This document shows, in pieces, positions 1 to 5,224 of a DNA stretch of 5,224 bases. This DNA is from an uncultured Oxalobacteraceae bacterium (GTDB taxonomy: Bacteria; Pseudomonadota; Gammaproteobacteria; Burkholderiales; Burkholderiaceae). A program made the position numbers and the translations under genes. The first letter of the stretch is position 1. Each line of letters starts with the position of its first letter. The stretch spans positions 1-5,224 of the forward strand of contig CAMLDH010000289.1 of NCBI GenBank assembly GCA_946478765.1. The letters run 5' to 3'. The notes beneath the pieces were generated by a model that was not told the origin of the DNA, made no database searches, and saw nothing but the letters and a program-made list of their open reading frames with translations.

Positions 1-1
1 T

Positions 2-1213
2 GTATTGGATACCAATGTGCTGCTCATTCCATAAAACACCGGCAAAGATAGCCTTGTCGAAATCGAGAAAGTCTATTCAAAACTCGTTTCCGAAAACAGA
101 CTGTTTATTCCGGCCCGCGTAATGCAAGAGTTCGAAACGAATGTGCCTGAACGGCTCAAGGATACGTTTCAGCAGATTTCGAGGCAAAGGAATATTAATG
201 TTCCTAGTTACAATTTCCCGCTCCTAAAAGATGTACCGGAGTATAAGGATCTTATTGAAGTTGAACTTCAGCTCAGGGAAAAAATTAAGGAATTTCAGCG
301 CCAAGTTGGCAAGGTGGTCGACGTAATTGAAGAGTGGCATCACGATGATCCGGTCCGTGGGCTCTATAGGTCACTATTTACACCCCCACAATGTGTGACG
401 CTAAATGACTTCAACGCAGAAGAGGCTCTCAAAGAGCTAAGCTTCCGCTTCAAACATAAAATTCCGCCTGGATACAAAGACTCAGCTAAGGACGATCGAG
501 GTATTGGCGATTTTCTAATATGGAAGTCAATCCTTCAGGTTGCTAAAGAGGGGGAATGTGACTTAATTTTTGTGTGCGGGGAAGAAAAAGCCGATTGGTG
601 GCATAGAAGTGAAAGTCAAACGTTGTATGCACGGAGGGAGTTAGTCGAGGAATTCCGGCGAGCTTCTAATGGGAAGACGTTCCGGATTATAAGTCTTGGC
701 GATTTGCTTGAGGTATTTGGTGCCGATGCCGCTGCTGTTGAAGAAATCAAGCAGGAACAAGGCAACGTTGCGCTGGATTTGGCAGTTGTCCAGAGAGAGT
801 ACGAGGATTTTCTAACTAATGCGGTGACAGCTGTTCGTAACTGGGCTGTAAGAAAGTACGGCTCAGTTTCTATCGAAGAGTTTAGGCGTCATGCAGACCT
901 TGGATTCGATTTCGCATTAAAGGACTCTCACGCGAGGCGGCACGTATTCAATGTCAAATCAATTCAAAGTATGGGCAGCCTTAGCCGTAGAGGGCAAGAA
1001 CATCTGAATACGGGAGGACGGTTGCGTGCACTAGCGGGTGCTGAGACATACTGTGTGGTCTTTGTAGCGCCGAAGCCAGAGGATACAGAGGACGTCGAAA
1101 TATTCGGCGGGTTATCCATTCTTGCATATCCGGAATGGTTCAATATCGTCGCTGGTTATTTGGATAACGACGGTCAGTTTCATGAAATATTTCACGTCGG
1201 TCCCAACGGGTGA
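2..1213 (+). pseudogene. PIN-like domain (PIN_8/DUF4935-type) nuclease gene with in-frame stop, 5' end outside window
   Basis: The frame is open from the window edge and reads VLDTNVLLIP, then TAA at 32-34, then NTGKDSLVEIEKVYSKLV and on without a break to TGA at 1211-1213. VLDTN is the PIN-fold first strand with its catalytic Asp. The rest matches what I know of the PIN_8 family. Numbering from ATG 122: second acid in QEF (E3), helical stretch about 41-75, PPGYKD (115-120), third acid in GIGD (D130) before FLIW, and CGEEKADWW (152-160). PIN_8 proteins are predicted metal-dependent ribonucleases. Residues about 225-363 form an extra C-terminal region I do not recognise. ATG 122 is the only standard start after the stop. 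It has no Shine-Dalgarno sequence and would drop the first catalytic Asp and strand, so a working product from it is unlikely. I therefore call a pseudogene; a base-calling error at 32-34 is the alternative. The family assignment is secure; the substrate is unknown. Confidence 0.8.
32..34 (+). other. Premature TAA stop codon in the PIN-domain gene
   Basis: The frame VLDTNVLLIP-stop-NTGKDSLV is continuous PIN_8-like sequence on both sides. From memory, related proteins carry an aromatic residue (Tyr or Phe) here, before x-T-G-K. One base change in the third position (TAT or TAC to TAA) would create the stop. No length change is needed, so this is a nonsense substitution rather than a frameshift. 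Confidence 0.8.
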
Positions 1214-1248
1214 GTCTTGCAGAGGCATGCACTTACAGCACATTCCAT

Positions 1249-1252
1249 GAGG
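1249..1252 (+). promoter_or_regulatory. Shine-Dalgarno GAGG that decides the start of the two-helix membrane protein gene
   Basis: GAGG sits six bases before ATG 1259. The other possible starts, TTG 1217 and ATG 1247, have no comparable purine-rich site at a useful distance, so ATG 1259 is preferred. Confidence 0.5.
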
Positions 1253-1258
1253 TTGAAG

Positions 1259-2068
1259 ATGAATGATTCGGTGGATGACTTGGCAGACGACTACGATAGA
1301 GTGCGACAAGCCGGCAAGAAGGTGATAAGCCGTTCGTGGCGATGGTTGCGAGCAGAAACTCGAACATGGTTATTAGAATCAAAGCATTACACCGAAGGTG
1401 GCGCTTCAAAGATAGTTGAGTATCCTGATGCAAACTCAGACGTCGAGGAGCTTGAGCACCTTTTAGGGTTGCTTGACCTTTGTGTTAACGCGAAATTGCC
1501 AAATCGTTCTGAAAAAGGGGCGCCAATTCCAAATGATGCCTGCTCCAGCGAAGTTCAGTCTGCGTTTTCGTCGTTGTTGCATCACCGTTTTGGAATGGAC
1601 CCAATATTCCTCCGACGAGCGTTATACGCACTGCAGCAGTACGAGATGGCGCGTCTTCTTACCATTCTCCCACCCAACAAACCCTCGACATTATTGAGCG
1701 GTCTTGGCACGCTTGCATTCGGAGTATTCTGTCTTGCGCTACTTATCGCAACGCCCGCAATACTGAGCACTGCTTTTGTTTCTGCCGCGCGCAGAGACTA
1801 CGGAGACACGACAGCGGCACTATATGCATTAGGCTTCGTCGCCTGGATGATTAGCATTTTGAAGAATATGGGAAAAGAAGATAGTGGGACAAAGGAGGAG
1901 CAAGAGTATCACGCGTGGTCCCGCATGAATTCGTATCAATCTGGGAACTGGACGGCAACTGGCGCAGGTGCACTCGAGTATTTTAAGGACATGATGCAGA
2001 GAGGTTTGCATGTGCCAGCGGTTGCATTTGACCTCTGCGAATGTTTGAAAGCTCAAACTCTCCGATAG
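1259..2068 (+). CDS. Unrecognised protein with a two-helix membrane hairpin (269 aa)
   Basis: I do not recognise this family. The protein has a soluble, charged N-terminal part (about 1-143, with an acidic start and a basic, Trp-rich stretch RSWRWLRAETRTW near 25-37). Two hydrophobic segments follow, at about 148-175 and 185-202, separated by the short polar loop AARRDYGD. The C-terminal tail, about 203-269, is soluble. There is no signal peptide. It is probably an inner-membrane protein with the segments forming a hairpin and both ends on the same side. The start is ATG 1259, supported by GAGG at 1249-1252; TTG 1217 would give 283 aa and ATG 1247 would give 273 aa. It begins 45 bases after the PIN gene stop and ends four bases before the next possible ATG, so it probably belongs to the same transcript. 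Codon use is AT-richer than in glmS. A membrane effector or anchor partner for the nuclease is possible but is only inference. Confidence 0.75.
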   Translation: MNDSVDDLADDYDRVRQAGKKVISRSWRWLRAETRTWLLESKHYTEGGASKIVEYPDANSDVEELEHLLGLLDLCVNAKLPNRSEKGAPIPNDACSSEVQSAFSSLLHHRFGMDPIFLRRALYALQQYEMARLLTILPPNKPSTLLSGLGTLAFGVFCLALLIATPAILSTAFVSAARRDYGDTTAALYALGFVAWMISILKNMGKEDSGTKEEQEYHAWSRMNSYQSGNWTATGAGALEYFKDMMQRGLHVPAVAFDLCECLKAQTLR

Positions 2069-2072
2069 AAAG

Positions 2073-2606
2073 ATGCTGGCTTTCACAAGAGGGCGCAGTG
2101 CATATTTTCGACGTTGCGCACCACAATTAGGCTGCATGACCCTGCGTACTGCACCCGTTATGACGACCGTAAAACGCAAAAAGCAACGTTCAGAAATTTT
2201 GTACCGCTATGGCCGGATAACCGGTTGGCGTGCCGATGCGTACGTATCCCCAGAGCAGCTACGTGAAGGTGTGGCACAGCGAGAAAGCCAAATGTATCTG
2301 GATCTCAAAGGCACGCTTACGGAACCGCTCTCTGGCACTGAACGGTTCTCGGTTATGGTGTTTATTTCAAACGAACCAAGACTCCGTGACGGTGTAGTTG
2401 CTTCGGTCGGCAGCATTATTAGATTGAAGCCGACCTTGCAGGCTGGCCTTGATTTGTCATTCCGGGAGTTTCAAACCTTGATGCAGCTTGCCGCTGCGGA
2501 GAAGTTAAGGTCGTGTCGGCTGGCGTTTCAAGTTCCATATCGAGGCCACGCGCTAATTGTCCGCGCCAGCTTTAGCAGCGCGGAGCCAGATGAGAATGAA
2601 GGGTGA
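2073..2606 (+). CDS. Unrecognised small soluble protein (up to 177 aa), third gene of the accessory unit
   Basis: No family is recognised. No membrane segment or signal peptide is visible. The convincing protein-like part runs from about residue 38 (RSEILYRYGRITGWRADAYVSPEQL) to the acidic C-terminus EPDENEG. It contains alternating hydrophobic stretches, SVMVFISN near 93-100 and LIVRASF near 161-167, that suggest beta strands. The start is uncertain. ATG 2073 follows the previous stop by four bases but has no usable Shine-Dalgarno sequence, and its first 21 residues (rich in Arg and Cys) look poorly coding. ATG 2136 has a weak AGG four bases upstream. ATG 2160 gives a natural-looking basic N-terminus, MTTVKRKKQ, but no ribosome site. 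I report the outer limit. Position and strand suggest co-expression with the two upstream genes; no function can be assigned. Confidence 0.65.
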   Translation: MLAFTRGRSAYFRRCAPQLGCMTLRTAPVMTTVKRKKQRSEILYRYGRITGWRADAYVSPEQLREGVAQRESQMYLDLKGTLTEPLSGTERFSVMVFISNEPRLRDGVVASVGSIIRLKPTLQAGLDLSFREFQTLMQLAAAEKLRSCRLAFQVPYRGHALIVRASFSSAEPDENEG

Positions 2607-2632
2607 AACATCTCAAGAAATTGCACAAAATA

Positions 2633-2655
2633 AATGCCCCAAAAGTCTGGGCGTT
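2633..2655 (-). terminator. Weak candidate hairpin terminator between the convergent genes
   Basis: A 7-bp stem with one G-T pair (2633-2639 with 2649-2655) encloses a 9-base loop. On the minus strand it is followed by TATTTTGTG, a short T-rich run, so it could stop glmS transcripts about 110 bases after the stop codon. The plus-strand tail is poorer (ATATTGTC). It lies inside the proposed transposon end, and the stem may instead be incidental. Confidence 0.3.
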
Positions 2656-2693
2656 ATATTGTCAAACAAATTCGACCTTCAGTCGCAAGTAAT

Positions 2694-2727
2694 TGTTCCG
2701 GACTTTAATAATATGTCTCAGACTATA
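2694..2727 (-). repeat. Two 14-bp direct repeats, 20 bp apart, resembling TnsB-binding sites
   Basis: On the minus strand the copies are TATAGTCTGAGACA (2727-2714) and TAAAGTCCGGAACA (2707-2694), identical at 10 of 14 positions and offset by exactly 20 bp. From memory, Tn7 left-end TnsB sites contain ATAAAGTCTTAAACT and right-end sites contain TAGTTGGGAACT. Both copies here fit that pattern (AGT, then G or A rich, then AC), and AGTCCGGAAC differs from the right-end core at only two of ten bases. A weaker third site may begin with GACAATATA at 2663-2655. The comparison sequences are recalled, not searched. Confidence 0.45.
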
Positions 2728-2764
2728 TTTGCACAGAACACAGTCACCGCAGCTTTACCGCCCC

Positions 2765-2800
2765 CTATTCCACCGTCACCGATTTCGCCAAATTCCGCGG
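2765..2800 (-). other. attTn7 recognition region in the 3' end of glmS
   Basis: These bases encode the strongly conserved GlmS C-terminus [11 protein letters not shown] plus stop. In Tn7 systems this coding segment is the DNA recognised by the target selector TnsD/TniQ, which directs insertion just downstream without damaging glmS. Here the coding sequence is intact, as expected for an occupied or functional attachment site. That the site is used here is inferred from the TGT and repeats next to it. Confidence 0.55.
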
Positions 2801-4582
2801 TTTATCCACATCCGTCCCACGCGCCAGCGCCGTGTGATACGCCAGCAACTGCAGCGGCACCACATGCAAAATCGGCGACAGCACGCCATAGTGCTCCGGC
2901 AACCGGATGACATGAATCCCTTCGCTCGACGCGATGCGCGAATCGGCATCGGCAAACACGTACAACTGGCCGCCGCGCGCACGCACTTCCTGCATGTTCG
3001 ATTTGAGTTTCTCGATCAGGGTATCGTTCGGCGCGACCGTGACTACCGGCATTTCCTGCGTCACCAGCGCCAGCGGGCCGTGCTTCAATTCGCCGGCCGG
3101 GTACGCTTCGGCGTGGATGTAGGAAATCTCTTTCAGTTTCAGCGCGCCTTCCAGCGCGATCGGATAATGCAGGCCGCGGCCGAGGAACAACGCATTTTCC
3201 TTGCGCGCAAAGTCGTCGGCCCACGCGATGATTTGCGGCTCCAGTGCGAGCACCGCGCTGATCGATACCGGCAGGTGGCGCATCGCTTTCAAATGCGCGG
3301 CTTCCTGCTCGTCGGTGAGGCGGCCCTTGACTTGCGCGAGCGCGAGCGTGAGCAAAAATAATGCGGCGAGCTGCGTCGTGAATGCCTTGGTGGAGGCGAC
3401 GCCGACTTCGATGCCGGCGCGCGTGATGTAGGCCAGTTCGCATTCGCGCACCATCGCGCTGGTGGCGACGTTGCAGATGGTGAGTGTATTTGGCATGCCC
3501 TGTGCGCGTGCATGCTTTAACGCGGCCAGGGTGTCGGCGGTCTCGCCGCTTTGCGAGATCGTGACGACCAGCGCATTCGGGTTCGGCACGCTGTCGCGGT
3601 AGCGGTATTCGCTGGCGATTTCGACATTGACCGGCACGCCGGCGATCGATTCGATCCAGTATTTGGCGGTCAGGCCGGCGTAATAGCTGGTGCCGCACGC
3701 GAGGATCAGTACCGAGTCGATTTTCTTGAAGATGCCGAAGGCCTTGTCGCCGAACAGTTCCGGCATGATGCCGGAGACGCCTTCGAGCGTGTCGGCGATG
3801 GCGCGCGGTTGCTCGAAAATTTCCTTTTGCATGTAGTGGCGATACGGGCCGAGTTCGGCCGCGCCGGTGTGCGCGTGCACGGTCTTGACGTCGCGTTGCG
3901 CCGCTTTGCCGTCGACGTCGACGATCCAGTAGCGCTGCAATTGCAAATCGACCACGTCGCCTTCTTCGAGATAAATGATTTGATCCGTGGTGCCGGCCAG
4001 CGCCATCGCGTCGGACGCGACGAAATTTTCACCGTTGCCGACGCCGACGATCAAGGGCGAGCCCTGGCGTGCGCCGATCACGCGGTGCGGTTCGTCGCGG
4101 GAAAATACCGCGATCGCATACGCGCCGTGCAAGCGCTTGACCGCTTGCTGCACGGTTTCGAACAAGTCGCCGGTGTACATGTGGTCGACCAGATGCGCGA
4201 TGACTTCGGTGTCGGTCTGGCTTTCGAATACGTAGCCGGCCTCTTTTAATTCGGCGCGCAGCTCGTCGTGGTTTTCGATGATGCCGTTGTGGACCAGCGC
4301 GATGCGCTCGCGCGAGAAGTGCGGATGCGCGTTGTGCGATGCCGGCGCGCCGTGCGTGGCCCAGCGGGTGTGCGCGATGCCGGTGAAGCCGGACAGTTCC
4401 GCCTTGTTGATCTGGGTTTCCAGGTCGGCTACGCGCGAGGTGCTGCGCGAACGCTGCAGCTTGCCGTCGACATGCAGCGCCACGCCGCACGAATCATAGC
4501 CGCGATATTCCAGCCGTTTCAGTCCTTCGACCAGGATGGGAGTGATATTGCGTTGCGCTACTGCGCCGACGATGCCGCACAT
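2765..4582 (-). CDS. glmS: Glutamine--fructose-6-phosphate aminotransferase (isomerizing), glucosamine-6-phosphate synthase
   Basis: It converts fructose-6-phosphate and glutamine to glucosamine-6-phosphate and glutamate, the first step toward UDP-GlcNAc for peptidoglycan and LPS, in the cytosol. The 605-residue length is close to the 609 of E. coli. The N-terminal class II glutaminase domain (about 2-220) has the nucleophile Cys2 in [15 protein letters not shown] (71-78, with R73 and W74), HNG (98-100) and D124. Two SIS sugar-isomerase domains follow: one about 285-420 with CGTSYYAG (296-303) and SQSGET (343-348), the other about 455-590 with KEIS (E485) and ELKHGP (H501). The C-terminal tail carries K600 in LAKSVTVE. 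All expected catalytic residues are present and nothing is truncated. The ATG is preceded by AAGAGG at five bases. It is divergent from the Lrp-type regulator, and its 3' end faces the accessory genes. Confidence 0.98.
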   Translation of the reverse strand: MCGIVGAVAQRNITPILVEGLKRLEYRGYDSCGVALHVDGKLQRSRSTSRVADLETQINKAELSGFTGIAHTRWATHGAPASHNAHPHFSRERIALVHNGIIENHDELRAELKEAGYVFESQTDTEVIAHLVDHMYTGDLFETVQQAVKRLHGAYAIAVFSRDEPHRVIGARQGSPLIVGVGNGENFVASDAMALAGTTDQIIYLEEGDVVDLQLQRYWIVDVDGKAAQRDVKTVHAHTGAAELGPYRHYMQKEIFEQPRAIADTLEGVSGIMPELFGDKAFGIFKKIDSVLILACGTSYYAGLTAKYWIESIAGVPVNVEIASEYRYRDSVPNPNALVVTISQSGETADTLAALKHARAQGMPNTLTICNVATSAMVRECELAYITRAGIEVGVASTKAFTTQLAALFLLTLALAQVKGRLTDEQEAAHLKAMRHLPVSISAVLALEPQIIAWADDFARKENALFLGRGLHYPIALEGALKLKEISYIHAEAYPAGELKHGPLALVTQEMPVVTVAPNDTLIEKLKSNMQEVRARGGQLYVFADADSRIASSEGIHVIRLPEHYGVLSPILHVVPLQLLAYHTALARGTDVDKPRNLAKSVTVE

Positions 4583-4587
4583 GGAAG

Positions 4588-4593
4588 CCTCTT
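4588..4593 (-). promoter_or_regulatory. glmS Shine-Dalgarno site
   Basis: On the minus strand AAGAGG lies five bases before the glmS ATG (4582-4580). It supports that start, which also places the catalytic Cys directly after Met. Confidence 0.7.
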
Positions 4594-4652
4594 ATTGAAT
4601 GGGAAAGTGAGAGCACCATGCTAGAGGACGAGGCGTGAAATAAGGCATCTAA

Positions 4653-4681
4653 ATTTTGTTAAATTTGGATTATTATTTCAA
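4653..4681 (-). promoter_or_regulatory. Candidate sigma70-type promoter for glmS
   Basis: On the minus strand, TTGAAA (4681-4676, five of six matches to TTGACA) is followed after 17 bases by CAAAAT (4658-4653, four of six matches to TATAAT). It would give a leader of about 60 bases. The region is so AT-rich that chance matches are easy, so this is only the best candidate seen. Confidence 0.35.
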
Positions 4682-4683
4682 CC

Positions 4684-4689
4684 TAAAAT
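4684..4689 (+). promoter_or_regulatory. Possible -10 element for the Lrp/AsnC regulator gene
   Basis: TAAAAT matches five of six bases of TATAAT and would start transcription near 4696. No good -35 lies at 16-18 bases; the nearest weak candidate, TTAAAT at 4659-4664, gives a 19-base spacer. An activator-dependent or different promoter is equally possible. Confidence 0.25.
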
Positions 4690-4738
4690 AGTTGTGAAAT
4701 AAAAATTCAAATTAACGTAATTATTTTGGAAAAACACC

Positions 4739-5212
4739 ATGACTGAGTCTGCGATTGCGCTGGATGAATTGGATCGGCGCATCCTGAATGCATTGCAAGC
4801 CGATGCTTCGCAAACCAATAACGAGCTCGCCGCGCAGGTGCATGCGTCGCCGCCGACCTGCCTGCGGCGCGTCAAGCGCCTGGTTGATGCCGGCGTGATT
4901 GAAAAGCAGGTCGCGATCATTGCGCCGGACAAGGTGGGGGCGGCGCTCACGGCGATCGTGGAGATTACGCTTGATGTGCAGGCGGCGGAGCGGCAGGCGG
5001 AATTCGAAACGCTGGTGGCGCGCGAGGCGGCGGTGCTGCAGTGTTATCGCGTGTCGCCGGGGCCGGATTTTGTGCTGGTGGTGCAGGTGGCGGACATGCC
5101 GGCTTACCATGCGCTCGCGCACCGCGTGTTTGCCGCGCATGCGAATGTGCGCAACGTGCGCAGCTTCTTTTCAATTCACCGCAGTAAATTCGAGACGTGC
5201 ATTGCGGTGTGA
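4739..5212 (+). CDS. Lrp/AsnC family transcriptional regulator
   Basis: A DNA-binding regulator of amino-acid or nitrogen metabolism genes; the effector cannot be told from sequence. The 157-residue length is normal for the family (E. coli Lrp has 164). An N-terminal helix-turn-helix begins with the typical LDELDRRILNALQADA (8-23). The recognition helix is around SPPTCLRRVKRL (38-49), followed by the wing GVIEKQVAIIAPDKVG (52-67). The RAM/AsnC ligand-binding domain spans about 68-148, with the central motif CYRVSPGPDFVLVVQVAD (102-119) in place of the usual tGdyD-type loop, and ends in VRSFFSIHRSKF. The ATG has a modest GGA eight bases upstream. The gene is divergent from glmS with an AT-rich shared gap, so autoregulation and possible control of glmS are plausible. 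The symbol is left blank because the family has many paralogues. The 12 bases after the stop hold nothing identifiable. Confidence 0.95.
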   Translation: MTESAIALDELDRRILNALQADASQTNNELAAQVHASPPTCLRRVKRLVDAGVIEKQVAIIAPDKVGAALTAIVEITLDVQAAERQAEFETLVAREAAVLQCYRVSPGPDFVLVVQVADMPAYHALAHRVFAAHANVRNVRSFFSIHRSKFETCIAV

Positions 5213-5224
5213 TGCGGGGCGGCG

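Larger units (their letters stand above)
2607..2740 (-). mobile_element. Candidate glmS-proximal end of a Tn7-like element (or remnant) inserted at attTn7
   Basis: Reading away from glmS on the minus strand, 24 nt separate the stop codon from a TGT at 2740-2738. In E. coli, as I remember the junction, Tn7 begins after 25 nt. Counting inward from this TGT, an AGTC core occupies bases 17-20, the same offset as in the Tn7 left end as recalled. A second AGTC core follows exactly 20 bp further in. Other TGT candidates begin at 2742 and 2735. If the end is 2740, the target duplication would be CAGTC (2741-2745, plus strand). The accessory genes on one side and the core gene on the other fit this boundary. 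No transposase gene and no second end are in view, so it could also be an island or a decayed element. Confidence 0.45.
4635..4702. repeat. GTGAAATAA repeats and inverted ATTTCA/TGAAAT in the glmS-regulator gap
   Basis: GTGAAATAA occurs twice on the plus strand (4635-4643 and 4694-4702), 59 bp apart. Between them ATTTCA (4675-4680) pairs as an inverted repeat with TGAAAT (4695-4700). Lrp/AsnC proteins bind AT-rich, loosely palindromic DNA and often regulate their own gene. These copies overlap the candidate glmS -35 element and flank the possible -10 of the regulator, so they may be its operators. Short words in AT-rich DNA can also repeat by chance. Confidence 0.35.

Noticed and set aside
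32..34. Recoding (readthrough or special amino acid) at the in-frame stop
   Set aside because: TAA is not a selenocysteine or pyrrolysine codon, and no recoding signal is visible. A mutation or sequencing error is simpler.
122..1213. An intact 363-residue protein starting at ATG 122
   Set aside because: The reading frame carries PIN-like sequence upstream of this ATG, including the catalytic LDTN, and there is no ribosome site before it. It is the remainder of an interrupted gene rather than a normal start.
1217..1258. TTG 1217 as the start of the membrane protein gene
   Set aside because: There is no ribosome site at a useful distance, and ATG 1259 has GAGG six bases upstream. It is kept only as an alternative.
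2673..2685. CGAC/GTCG hairpin as a terminator
   Set aside because: Only four base pairs, with no T-run on either strand.
2557..2910. A 117-residue plus-strand ORF spanning the junction
   Set aside because: It overlaps the third accessory gene and the 3' end of glmS in another frame. Its second half is low-complexity Pro/Ala reading opposite conserved glmS codons.
2693..4249. Long plus- and minus-strand ORFs inside glmS (for example 2693-3361, 2802-3698, 3551-4249)
   Set aside because: They are shadows produced by GC-rich codons of glmS. They are rich in Arg and show no domain, while the glmS frame is conserved from end to end.
4583..4640. glmS ribozyme or riboswitch in the glmS leader
   Set aside because: The glmS ribozyme is a feature of Gram-positive leaders. 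The predicted leader here is only about 60 bases and shows no matching fold.
4721..5174. Minus-strand ORFs opposite the Lrp/AsnC gene
   Set aside because: Arg/Pro/Ala-rich shadows of a clear Lrp/AsnC coding sequence.

Overview
The window looks like a Betaproteobacterial chromosome, most likely Burkholderiales and perhaps Oxalobacteraceae. The basis is the overall look of the GlmS and Lrp/AsnC proteins and the GC-rich codon use of those two genes; no database search was possible. It has two contrasting halves.

Right half, about 2765-5224, is core genome. A complete glmS (glucosamine-6-phosphate synthase) lies on the minus strand. A complete Lrp/AsnC-family regulator is transcribed divergently from it. 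The 156-base gap between them is very AT-rich and carries a candidate glmS promoter and short repeated motifs that could be operator sites.

Left half, 1-2606, is accessory DNA with visibly AT-richer third positions. Three same-strand genes run toward glmS. The first encodes a PIN-like (PIN_8/DUF4935-type) nuclease, broken by an in-frame TAA ten codons into the visible sequence. The second encodes an unrecognised protein with a two-helix membrane hairpin. The third encodes a small unrecognised soluble protein. The tight spacing suggests one transcription unit. A defence or toxin-like role is only an inference, from the nuclease family and the location.

The junction is the most interesting part. 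The DNA just downstream of glmS is the classic Tn7 attachment site. Here a TGT terminus lies 24 nt after the glmS stop (25 nt in E. coli Tn7, as I remember it). It is followed by two 14-bp direct repeats, 20 bp apart, that resemble recalled Tn7 TnsB-binding sites. I read this as the glmS-proximal end of a Tn7-like element or remnant, with the three left-hand genes as its cargo. No tns genes and no second end are visible, so this remains a hypothesis.
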